DNA of 36,446 bases from an uncultured Lewinella sp. (GTDB lineage: Bacteria > Bacteroidota > Bacteroidia > Chitinophagales > Saprospiraceae), in NCBI GenBank assembly GCA_937873655.1, contig CALMYQ010000168.1:1-36446 (forward strand). The letters run 5' to 3'. The translations under genes and the position numbers were made by a program. This document shows positions 24,542-32,141 of the stretch, one piece after another (positions within the stretch are counted from its first letter, which is position 1; each line of letters begins with the position of its first letter). A model generated the notes under the pieces. The model was given only the letters and a program-made list of their open reading frames with translations, had not been told where the DNA came from and made no database searches.

Positions 24542-27049
24542 ATGCGCCTATTCGCCTGCCTTTCGCTTGTTCTCACAACGGCATTGCTGCAAAGCCAGCC
24601 CCTGCAATTGTGGTACGATTCACCGGCCAACGCCTGGATTGAAAGCCTGCCCATCGGCAACGGCAGTTTCGGCGCCATGATCATGGGCAAAACGGATGTT
24701 GAAACCCTGTACCTCAATCACGACACCTTTTGGTCGGGCGCACCGAAAGACTGGAACAATCCGGACGCCGCGCAACATATTCCTGAATTAAAAAGACTGA
24801 TCGCCGGCCGCAAATACGCGGAGGCCGATGCCCTGGCCCGCAAGATCCAGGGGCCGTTCAACCAATCCTACCAGCCGTTGGGCAACCTGGTCCTGGAGTT
24901 CGGCCATCAGCACCCTGCCGGATACCGGCGCGAACTGGACCTGGAAACGGGGATCGCTACGGTCAGTTACACGGCCGACGGGACCCGGTACAAACGCGAA
25001 ATGTGGGCCAGTTTTCCCGATCAGGCCATCTCAATCCGGTTGACGGCCGACAAAAAAGGCCGGTTGTCGTTCAAAACCCGGTTCGAATCATTGGTGAAAT
25101 ACCGGGTGCAGGCGGAAAACGGCCTGTTGAAAATGCGTTGTAAGGCCCCCAAACATGTCGAACCCAGCTACCGCGGTCAATTCACCCCGGAACAAGCCGT
25201 GCAGTACGACGACTGGGGCGGCGAAGGCATGGAGGCCGAAACCTGGGTCGATATCCGGCTCAAAGGCGGCACCTTGACCTTCGACGGCGGGATCGCCAAG
25301 GTTGAAGGCGCCACGGAAGCCCTGCTGACCATTACCTGCGGTACCAGCTATAACGGGCGCAATCATTCGGCGGGCCTGGATGGAAAAGACCCCGCTGCCG
25401 TTGCCGGCGAAAGGATGGCCGCGGTCAAATCCCTTTCCCTCAAAAACCTGAAAAAAAGACACCTGAAGGATTATCGATCCCTGTTCGGCCGGGTGGATCT
25501 GCAGTTGACGGCCGCTCCGACCCAAAATCTCCCGACGGACCAACGGATCATTCATTATGCCGAAAACGAAGACCCGTCGCTGGCCGCGTTACTGTTCCAA
25601 TACGGGCGATATCTGCTCATCAGTTCTTCCAGGCCGGGCAGCCAGCCCGCCAACCTTCAGGGCATTTGGTCGAATGATATACGCCCGCCCTGGAGTTCGA
25701 ATTACACCATCAACATCAATACCGAAATGAACTACTGGCCGGCGGAGTCCTGCAACCTGGCGGAAACGGCCGAACCGCTGTTCAGTTTCATCAAAGACCT
25801 GTCGGAAAACGGCAAGACGACCGCCAAGGTCAATTACAACGCGGATGGCTGGGTTGCCCACCACAACGCCGACCTTTGGGGGCAAACGGCGCCGGTCGGG
25901 GATTACGGAGAGGGCGACCCCGTCTGGGCCAACTGGCCGATGGGCGGCGCCTGGCTCAGCACCCACCTTTACGAGCATTACCTGTTCACGCAGGACCGGC
26001 AATTCCTGGCGCAATATTATCCGGTACTCAAGGGGGCCGCGCAATTTCTACAGGCTATGCTGGTGGAAAACCGCGACGGGTACCTGGAGCCCTTTTTCGG
26101 GATCTCGCCGGAGAACCAATTCAAATTCGAGGGTAAGACCATGGCTGTTTCGCCCGGAGTCGCCATGGACCTGGGGCTGTGCCGCGATCTGTTCAACTAC
26201 TGCATCCAGGCTTCCGAAATCCTGGGGCAGGACAATGCCTGGCGCGATGAACTGAAGGACGTGCTGAAAAAATTCCAACCTTTCCGGATCAACGGCCGGG
26301 GCATTCTGATGGAATGGGGCGAAGACTTTGAGGAAACCGATCCGCACCACCGGCATTTATCCCATTTATACGCCGTGCACCCCGGCAATGAGGTCAACCC
26401 CTGGGATACGCCCGAATTGTTTGAAGCCGCCAGAAACTCCTTGCTCCGGCGCGGCGACGAAGCAACCGGCTGGTCGATGGGCTGGAAAACCAACCTGTGG
26501 GCCCGCTTTCTGGACGGCGACCACGCCATGATCATCCTGAAAAACCTGTTTACGCCCGTCGGATACGGTGAAGCCACCAACTACTCCCGCGGCGGCCTCT
26601 ACCGCAGCATGCTCGATGCGCACCCGCCCTTCCAGATCGACGGTAATTTCGGCGTGACGGCCGGCATTGCGGAAATGCTGGTCCAATCCCATGCCGGAGC
26701 GGTTCACCTGCTGCCCGCGCTCCCTTCGAAATGGGCTACAGGCTCGGTAAAAGGCCTGCGCTGCCGCGGCGGGTTCATTGTGGACATGAGCTGGGAGGAC
26801 GGTCTGTTGACGGAAGCGCGGATCCTGTCCACCAACGGCGGCCCCTTGCGTATCCGGGCCGGTCAGCCCTTAAAGATAAAAGGCGCCAAAACGGCACAAG
26901 GCCCGGCACCGGCCGTGTTGACGCCCGTTGATGCGGGAAAGCCGGTTTATCCGGGTTCGAAACCGAGGTTGGAGAAGCCGGAATTGCCGGGGTATTTTGA
27001 GTATGATGTGGAGACGGTGAAGGGGGAAATGGTTAAGGTTAAAGGTTAA
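24542..27049 (+). CDS. GH95 family alpha-L-fucosidase
   Basis: An 835-residue exported glycoside hydrolase with a Sec signal peptide (MRLFACLSLVLTTALLQSQ). The N-terminal domain opens LWYDSPANAWIESLPIGNG, the standard GH95 start. The (alpha/alpha)6 barrel carries NINTEMNYWPAE (Asn391, Asn393), the ILMEWGEDFEE block (Glu591-Glu597, the acid region) and QIDGNFG (Asp700), in line with the Asn/Asn/Glu/Asp set of Bifidobacterium AfcA. Family members remove alpha-1,2-L-fucose, or in some cases L-galactose, from plant and host glycans. No SusCD genes adjoin it. GTG at 24488 was rejected as start because it lies before the signal peptide. The C-terminal six residues are encoded by a 7-bp tandem repeat. 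Confidence 0.95.
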   Translation: MRLFACLSLVLTTALLQSQPLQLWYDSPANAWIESLPIGNGSFGAMIMGKTDVETLYLNHDTFWSGAPKDWNNPDAAQHIPELKRLIAGRKYAEADALARKIQGPFNQSYQPLGNLVLEFGHQHPAGYRRELDLETGIATVSYTADGTRYKREMWASFPDQAISIRLTADKKGRLSFKTRFESLVKYRVQAENGLLKMRCKAPKHVEPSYRGQFTPEQAVQYDDWGGEGMEAETWVDIRLKGGTLTFDGGIAKVEGATEALLTITCGTSYNGRNHSAGLDGKDPAAVAGERMAAVKSLSLKNLKKRHLKDYRSLFGRVDLQLTAAPTQNLPTDQRIIHYAENEDPSLAALLFQYGRYLLISSSRPGSQPANLQGIWSNDIRPPWSSNYTININTEMNYWPAESCNLAETAEPLFSFIKDLSENGKTTAKVNYNADGWVAHHNADLWGQTAPVGDYGEGDPVWANWPMGGAWLSTHLYEHYLFTQDRQFLAQYYPVLKGAAQFLQAMLVENRDGYLEPFFGISPENQFKFEGKTMAVSPGVAMDLGLCRDLFNYCIQASEILGQDNAWRDELKDVLKKFQPFRINGRGILMEWGEDFEETDPHHRHLSHLYAVHPGNEVNPWDTPELFEAARNSLLRRGDEATGWSMGWKTNLWARFLDGDHAMIILKNLFTPVGYGEATNYSRGGLYRSMLDAHPPFQIDGNFGVTAGIAEMLVQSHAGAVHLLPALPSKWATGSVKGLRCRGGFIVDMSWEDGLLTEARILSTNGGPLRIRAGQPLKIKGAKTAQGPAPAVLTPVDAGKPVYPGSKPRLEKPELPGYFEYDVETVKGEMVKVKG

Positions 27050-27074
27050 AGGTTAAAGGTTAAAGGTTAAAGAA
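27031..27074. repeat. 7-bp tandem repeat entering the fucosidase C-terminus
   Basis: Copies of GGTTAAA run from 27031 through the stop codon (27047-27049) to 27072. The preceding copy GGTTAAG is diverged. The last residues of the enzyme (MVKVKG) are thus encoded by the array. A related single copy sits at 24441-24455. Confidence 0.9.
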
Positions 27075-27132
27075 ACGGTTGGAGGCAGCCGCTATCTTTA
27101 CCTTTTGCATTACCCCTTTTACATTTTGCATT

Positions 27133-28170
27133 TTACACCTCCACCACCGTGACCCCTGTCCCCGGAGAGCTCCCCATGGACATCAATTCACCGGCGGCGG
27201 CTTCCAGGCCGATGGTTTTACCCAGCAACCGGGCAGGTTGGAGTTTGCCCTCCAGGATGAGGTTGAGCATCTCGGGATAGCGGTGCGCCTGCATGCCGTG
27301 GCTGCCGTAGATCTCCAGTTCCTTGGAAATGACGGCGCCCATCGGGACGACCGCTGTATTTTTCTCGCCGGCCAGCAATCCAAGCTGGATATGGCGGCCG
27401 CGTTTGCGCAGGGAGGCGATAGAATTGAAACAGGTTTCCTGTCCGCCGAAAGCGTCGACTGAAAGTTGGGTCCCGCCGTCGGTCAGGTCGGAAACCGCTT
27501 CCGGGACATTGACAGCCGAACGCGCGTTCACGAAGTGGTCAGCCCCGATTTGCCGGGCAAAATCCAGTTTTTCCGGTGAAATATCTACGGCGACAACCCG
27601 AGCTCCGGCCGCTTTGGCGATCAGGATGGCCGACAATCCTACTCCGCCGCAGCCGTGGACCGCCACCCATTCGCCGGGTTGCAGGCGCCCCTGGTGGATC
27701 AATCCGCGAAAGGCGGTGATGAACCGGCAACCCAGGATGGCCGCCTCCACAAATCCGATCTCTTCGGGTAATTTCACGAGGTTTTGATCGGCATACGGTA
27801 CTGCAACGTATTCGGCAAAGGACCCCCACCCGGTGAATCCCGGCTGAAAGTACCGGTCGCAGATCTGCTGGTCGCCGCGGGCGCATTGCGGACAATGGCC
27901 GCAGCCCATACAAAAGGGCAAGGTTACGCGATCTCCGGGTTTGAACCGGGTTACCCGACGGCCGGTTGCTTCAACGATACCCGCCAGTTCGTGCCCCGGC
28001 ACATGCGGCAGGGAGATATCCGCATCATGGCCCATCCAGCCGTGCCAGTCGGAGCGGCAGAGGCCGGTAGCTTTGACCCGGATGACGACGCCGTCGGACG
28101 GCGGTACGGGATCGGGCAGGTTTTCCAGGCGGATGGGTGCGGCGAATTGGTCGTAATAAAGGGCTTTCAT
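27133..28170 (-). CDS. Zinc-dependent alcohol dehydrogenase family protein
   Basis: A 345-residue medium-chain dehydrogenase. The catalytic zinc site is Cys38 in GLCRSDWHG with GHELAGIV, the structural zinc is held by four cysteines in CMGCGHCPQCARGDQQIC (92-109), and the NAD(P) fold has GCGGVGLSAILIAK followed by Asp in VVAVDIS, which suggests NAD. It oxidises or reduces an alcohol/aldehyde pair in the cytoplasm; the substrate is unknown. It converges with the fucosidase gene. Its leader carries a folded region and an intrinsic terminator that ends 6 nt before the ATG, so expression may be controlled by premature termination. Confidence 0.95.
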   Translation of the reverse strand: MKALYYDQFAAPIRLENLPDPVPPSDGVVIRVKATGLCRSDWHGWMGHDADISLPHVPGHELAGIVEATGRRVTRFKPGDRVTLPFCMGCGHCPQCARGDQQICDRYFQPGFTGWGSFAEYVAVPYADQNLVKLPEEIGFVEAAILGCRFITAFRGLIHQGRLQPGEWVAVHGCGGVGLSAILIAKAAGARVVAVDISPEKLDFARQIGADHFVNARSAVNVPEAVSDLTDGGTQLSVDAFGGQETCFNSIASLRKRGRHIQLGLLAGEKNTAVVPMGAVISKELEIYGSHGMQAHRYPEMLNLILEGKLQPARLLGKTIGLEAAAGELMSMGSSPGTGVTVVEV

Positions 28171-28176
28171 GATAAG

Positions 28177-28218
28177 AAAAAAACTGGGAGTACCGAATGT
28201 CCCTCATCTGATACTCCC
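28177..28218 (-). terminator. Intrinsic terminator in the dehydrogenase leader
   Basis: A 7-bp stem (GGGAGTA at 28186-28192 with TACTCCC at 28212-28218) with a 19-nt loop is followed on the minus strand by seven T residues (complement of 28177-28183). It stands just before the dehydrogenase start codon, the position of an attenuator rather than of an ordinary gene-end terminator. Confidence 0.75.
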
Positions 28219-28310
28219 TGGTTGTAGCGGGCAGGCCCGTATTTTGAATTCCTTAAATCGGTAAAATACCGGCTGCCCGGAAGATATAGTGTTGCGATTT
28301 TTGGCTGAAT
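28219..28310 (-). promoter_or_regulatory. Structured leader upstream of the dehydrogenase (possible riboswitch or attenuator)
   Basis: On the minus strand the leader can form CTGCCCG/CGGGCAG (28273-28279 with 28228-28234) around a hairpin CGGTA/TACCG (28259-28263 with 28267-28271). The 28228-28234 arm can instead close a local 4-bp stem with 28236-28239, giving two exclusive folds. It is followed by the terminator at 28177-28218. A TATATTTG box (complement of 28317-28324) gives a plausible start near 28310. I recall no matching riboswitch class. Confidence 0.45.
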
Positions 28311-28440
28311 AAGGAACAAATATAACAAGAATCCGGCATTTCAAGGCGGATTTTACAATTCGTTTACAACCTTTTACGGATTAAAATTGACCGGAACAGA
28401 CGCCGGAATTACTTTTGGCGAACTCCATAAAGATACGCTG

Positions 28441-29583
28441 ATGATCCGGACTTTTTTTTTATTGCTCTTACCGATTATTTGCATTTCGCAGCAGGAAAAT
28501 CTTCCATGGCCGCAACAGGCCGTGGAAGGCTGGCCGGAAGCGGCCCTGATCAACGATGTAACGTATCAAAACGGCGACCGGTATCTGGACCCATCGATCG
28601 CTTATGCCGGAACCGGCTTTCTGATCGAATCCGGCGGCAAAACCCTGGCGGTGACGGTCAAGCATACCTTGTGGGTAGCCCGTAACAAAGCCACACAGTT
28701 TGTCGAAGTCAACGACCGGCTCAAAAGCTGGAAAATGTATCCGAAGGGTCATCCGGCCGATTCGGCAGTCATCGGCAAACTGATCAATGAAGACCCAAAT
28801 GAGCCGCTCCAGAACGGGTGGAATAACGGCGTCCTCCAGCGCGATTGGCTGGTATTCACAACGCGGTATGTTTCACCCGGGCTCCATCCCCTACCCTTGC
28901 GCCAGGAACCCATCCGAAAAGGTGAACGGGTTTACATGGCCGGCAATCCCTACCGGTTCGACGAGCCCATTAAAGCCCGCGGAACGGTTGTCAGCACCGA
29001 AGGCGATTTGTTCCTGATCACGTTGGAGGGATTTGAAAAGGCGTTCCTCGGCGGCGCCAGCGGCTCTCCGGTTGTGGATGAACAGGGCCGCCTGGTGGGC
29101 ATTTTTTCCAATTCGCAGCAGGATGAGAACGGGGAAAACCGCTATATCATCAATTCCACCGCTTATTTGAAAAAAGTGCTGGCCGGCGAACGGCCGCTAA
29201 ATGCAGATAAGGTCTCCATTGCGGTTTACCTGGATTCCCTGATGGGCAAAAAGCCGGTCAGGGCCGCCCTGAGGGAGTTTAGTCACCTTTTCAAGGATGA
29301 AGACAACTACTTCCGGTACAGCCTCACTTATATCGACCACGGCGGGCTGCTCCGGATCGGGGAGCAATTGACCGATCAAAACAGGGTGAAGGACGCCGTC
29401 CGGTATTTTGAATATTTTGATGAGCGTTATCCGGGTTTGATCTACCTGAAGCCGGTGACAAAATTATACAACCGGCAAGGAAAACGGGAAAAGGCCATTC
29501 AGCTGGTCAAAAAACGGATTTCCACAGCCGGTGATGCGGAGCTCAGGGTTGAGTTAGAGAAACTGCTGAAGGAAACATTATAA
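28441..29583 (+). CDS. Trypsin-like serine protease, exported
   Basis: A 380-residue protein with a signal peptide (MIRTFFLLLLPIICIS). The chymotrypsin-like domain shows a full triad: His75 in VTVKHTLW, Asp135 in QRDWLVF and Ser207 in GGASGSPV. The C-terminal ~120 residues look like TPR-type helical pairs (LLRIGEQLTDQNRVKDAVRYFEYF, YNRQGKREKAIQLVKKRI). It is probably periplasmic; a quality-control or processing role is a guess. I chose the ATG at 28441 because it opens the signal peptide; the longer frame from 28387 places 18 polar residues before it. Confidence 0.82.
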   Translation: MIRTFFLLLLPIICISQQENLPWPQQAVEGWPEAALINDVTYQNGDRYLDPSIAYAGTGFLIESGGKTLAVTVKHTLWVARNKATQFVEVNDRLKSWKMYPKGHPADSAVIGKLINEDPNEPLQNGWNNGVLQRDWLVFTTRYVSPGLHPLPLRQEPIRKGERVYMAGNPYRFDEPIKARGTVVSTEGDLFLITLEGFEKAFLGGASGSPVVDEQGRLVGIFSNSQQDENGENRYIINSTAYLKKVLAGERPLNADKVSIAVYLDSLMGKKPVRAALREFSHLFKDEDNYFRYSLTYIDHGGLLRIGEQLTDQNRVKDAVRYFEYFDERYPGLIYLKPVTKLYNRQGKREKAIQLVKKRISTAGDAELRVELEKLLKETL

Positions 29584-29634
29584 CTGTTTGAGCACCCTGA
29601 AATCAGGTACAATGGATTTAATCCGGTCCTAAAC

Positions 29635-29664
29635 TTGACAACAAGGGATTACGCTGTATCTTCG
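29635..29664 (+). promoter_or_regulatory. Probable promoter of the Crp-type regulator
   Basis: TTG at 29635-29637 and TATCTTCG at 29657-29664 are 19 nt apart. The second is one base from TAnnTTTG. Transcription would begin near 29671, about 45 nt before the coding start. Confidence 0.5.
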
Positions 29665-29714
29665 GGGTTGGGAACAAGGCTTCCGCAAACCGAACGAAAC
29701 CAAAAAACAGCGCT

Positions 29715-30293
29715 TTGAACATTCGACAAATCCTCCAACAAATCTACCCTTTACCTGACAAGGCCATGCAAAAGATCCTCGACAAAATGGAAGCCGTCAC
29801 CTTGCCGAAGGGCCATCTCGTCTTCCACGCCGGCCGGGCGGAAACCAGTTTCTACTTCATCAAGAAAGGGATCGCCCGGGCCTGGGCCCTCCAGGACGGC
29901 AACGAGGTCACCTTCTGGTTCGGGCAGGAGGGCGATACCATCATTTCCATGAAAAGCTATGTGGCCGGCGAACCCGGTTACGAGAACATCGAACTGCTGG
30001 AAGACAGCGAGCTCTACCACCTCAAAAACCGGGACCTGCACCAGCTCTACCAGGAAGATATCGACGTGGCCAACTGGGGCCGGAAATTCGCGGAATCGGA
30101 ATTGATCCGGACGGAAGCGCGGTTCATCTCCCGGCAGTTCAGGACCGCTTCGGAGCGCTACCGCGACCTGCTGCGGGAAAATCCGGGATTGCTGCAGCGG
30201 GTGCAGCTGGGGCATATTGCTTCTTTTTTGGGGATCACGCAGGTGAGTTTGAGTCGGGTGAGGAAGAGAGGTGAGAAAGGTGAGAGGGAGTGA
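29715..30293 (+). CDS. Crp/Fnr family transcriptional regulator
   Basis: A 192-residue regulator with a cyclic-nucleotide-binding-type barrel (about 20-115: LPKGHLVFHAGRAETSFYFIKKGIAR, IISMKSYVAGEPGYENIELLEDSEL) and a C-terminal helix-turn-helix (QRVQLGHIASFLGITQVSLSRVRKR). It belongs to the Bacteroidota group that usually sits beside small transporters and does not carry the cAMP-contact residues of E. coli Crp. The start is TTG (29715, NIRQILQQIYPL), which gives normal length; the next ATG (29766) would remove the first helix. The last ~8 residues are encoded by a 10-bp tandem repeat and look added. It probably controls the SMR transporter gene next to it. Confidence 0.88.
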   Translation: MNIRQILQQIYPLPDKAMQKILDKMEAVTLPKGHLVFHAGRAETSFYFIKKGIARAWALQDGNEVTFWFGQEGDTIISMKSYVAGEPGYENIELLEDSELYHLKNRDLHQLYQEDIDVANWGRKFAESELIRTEARFISRQFRTASERYRDLLRENPGLLQRVQLGHIASFLGITQVSLSRVRKRGEKGERE

Positions 30294-30320
30294 GAGGGAG
30301 CGAGAGGGAGCGAGAGAAGG
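30271..30320. repeat. 10-bp purine-rich tandem repeat at the regulator stop
   Basis: Five 10-bp units of the type [T/C]GAGAGGGAG run from 30271 to 30320, starting inside the regulator gene (its stop is at 30291-30293). The array separates it from the SMR gene. Confidence 0.9.
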
Positions 30321-30391
30321 TGATTTTTTATCATTTGTAAAAAGGATTCTCCGGCCGGCTTCGGAATTTTGCCTTTGGAAAAAAGCAAGGC

Positions 30392-30718
30392 ATGAGCTGG
30401 TTGATCTTGGTCATTGCGGGGTTATTCGAGGTGGTCTTCTCCTATTGTCTGGGGATGGCGCGGGAAGTGTCGGGCCCGAAGTCCTATATCTGGTATGCGG
30501 GTTTTCTGGCGGCCGTTGTGATCAGCATGGGCTTGCTGATCAAGGCGACGCAGACCCTGTCGCCGGGTACGGCGTATGCGGTGTGGACGGGCATCGGCGC
30601 AGTGGGCACGGTGCTGGTGGGCATTTTCGTATTCAAGGACCCGGCCACGTTCTGGCGGCTGTTTTTCATCGCGTTATTGATCATTTCGATCGTGGGGTTG
30701 AAGGCGGTTTCGCATTGA
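30392..30718 (+). CDS. SMR-family small efflux transporter (SugE/Gdx-like)
   Basis: A 108-residue protein with four membrane helices, the size of SMR transporters, which work as dimers and exchange protons for cations. The essential glutamate is Glu13 in GLFEVVFS. GTAYAVWTGIGAVGTVLVG is the conserved third-helix block. The order of residues around Glu13 and the KATQTLSPGTAYAVW segment are closer to SugE/Gdx guanidinium exporters than to EmrE, but this is by eye. The Crp-type regulator just upstream on the same strand is a likely control gene. It is followed 10 nt later by an inverted-repeat element. Confidence 0.92.
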   Translation: MSWLILVIAGLFEVVFSYCLGMAREVSGPKSYIWYAGFLAAVVISMGLLIKATQTLSPGTAYAVWTGIGAVGTVLVGIFVFKDPATFWRLFFIALLIISIVGLKAVSH

Positions 30719-30728
30719 CATGAAGACC

Positions 30729-30893
30729 CTAGTGCCTCGGGAACTAAATTTCTACCCGTTTATACGGCCTCTTTTGCGACCAGGCTTCGTTGCTCATCAC
30801 TCGTATTGCCCGATATGCTCGTTCTTCGCGCCTTGACTGCCCACAAAATAGTCTCGTCTAAATAGGGGAAGAACTTAATTCCCGACGCACTAG
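30729..30893. mobile_element. MITE-like element with imperfect terminal inverted repeats
   Basis: A 165-bp segment has related ends. The left end begins CTAGTGCCTCGGGAACTAA; the right end, read on the other strand, begins CTAGTGCGTCGGGAATTAA, so 17 of the first 19 bases match, and weaker pairing continues for about 17 more. No transposase is encoded. It lies exactly between the SMR gene and the AT-rich cassette. Clear flanking target duplications are not seen; CTAG itself could be the target. Confidence 0.6.
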
Positions 30894-30917
30894 GAAGTTA
30901 GAGAAAACCTTCTAATA

Positions 30918-32141
30918 TTAATCACCATTACCCATCAGAGGTGATTTCGACATCAAATACTTCCTAATAATAGGAAATATAATAATATATATTAATCCAA
31001 AAACCAATAAAGTGATTGTAATATTTTGAATCACATAAATAAAAAAATTAAAAACATTAAGTGCTAAATATTTTAGCGGGCCTCCCCAAAGCGTTTTTAA
31101 ACCCAATTCATTAATCCCTAAAAGAGCAAGTTCCAAAATAAATAAAAATACAAAAATCCAATAACCCCACCTAAGGATTTTCATAAAACCATCCTTGAAT
31201 TTCTTAGAAAAGCTAAAATTTGCCCTAGAGAAATAGGAAAAACCCGGAAGAATAATAAAAAACACAAAAAGTGCGACCTTTATCGTAAAAGTTGAATCAT
31301 ATTTATATTCCCGTCGTGCTTTTTCCAGAATTTCAACTGTAAACCTGCGCCATTCAGCCTGATTTATTTTTAACATGTGAGCATATTTCCGCTGAACCAG
31401 CTCATCAATTTTATCCTTCCCAAGATAGTACTTCGTCCAAAGAAATCGCCTTATTATATTAATAGAATCCTCTTCATTGTAATCACCTAAAATTTTCTCC
31501 AATTTACTCGAGTTAACAATATTTGGAAAAATCATACCCGCTTCATACAACAACGAATCAGTAATAAAATTTTTAGCTTTTTCTTTTTCTATATTCTGTA
31601 TTCTTGTCATATAATAAAATTCGTAATTAATCGAAGGTCCACAATAGGTTTCAAAATAATCCTCAATCAATTTATCTACCGAGTTAAATTTAAATTCTTT
31701 TTTCACCCAGGCATCAAAAGCATTACCAGATAGAAGAAATATGCCCACAGTAAGAACCATGATAGCAGAATAGGCTCGTTCTTCTCTGATATTAAAACTC
31801 CTGAAGCCTTCAAAGAACCTCCTTCTCACACGGAAGTTTTCTGAACTAAAAATCCAAGGCCAAAGAAAAAAAAATAAACCAACTATAATCAATCCCGTTT
31901 TCGCTTGATGGTATTCATTAATTGGTATTTCTAGTGTACTTTGTCCATCATTGGGTGCTAAAAACAATAAAGATAAAATAATTATACATACAAAAATGAG
32001 CACAGCCCTACCAAGATCAGAAAAATAATCTCTGCTCCAGCACAAAGGAAAATGAATAGACATATAGCCATTAATTTGCTTAGTCTTTTTTTCCGTCCAT
32101 TCATTGACGTAATCTATCATCCGAGAAAGGTTCAATCCCAT
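30918..32141 (-). CDS. Membrane protein, partner of the EAD-ABC ATPase
   Basis: A 407-residue protein of no family I recognise. Membrane segments are at about 44-62, 82-98, 124-142, 285-304, 326-346 and 360-390 (the last may be one or two). Positive charges put residues 99-123 and 305-325 in the cytoplasm and the 143-284 stretch outside, as one large polar domain. The two cytoplasmic loops resemble each other (FRVRRRFFEGFRSF and FSFSKKFKDGFMKI), as expected of paired coupling helices that touch an ABC ATPase. The start overlaps the ATPase gene by 41 bp, so the two are coupled. The gene is markedly AT-rich compared with its neighbours. It is probably the membrane part of an ABC machine; direction and cargo are unknown. 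Confidence 0.85.
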   Translation of the reverse strand: MGLNLSRMIDYVNEWTEKKTKQINGYMSIHFPLCWSRDYFSDLGRAVLIFVCIIILSLLFLAPNDGQSTLEIPINEYHQAKTGLIIVGLFFFLWPWIFSSENFRVRRRFFEGFRSFNIREERAYSAIMVLTVGIFLLSGNAFDAWVKKEFKFNSVDKLIEDYFETYCGPSINYEFYYMTRIQNIEKEKAKNFITDSLLYEAGMIFPNIVNSSKLEKILGDYNEEDSINIIRRFLWTKYYLGKDKIDELVQRKYAHMLKINQAEWRRFTVEILEKARREYKYDSTFTIKVALFVFFIILPGFSYFSRANFSFSKKFKDGFMKILRWGYWIFVFLFILELALLGINELGLKTLWGGPLKYLALNVFNFFIYVIQNITITLLVFGLIYIIIFPIIRKYLMSKSPLMGNGD

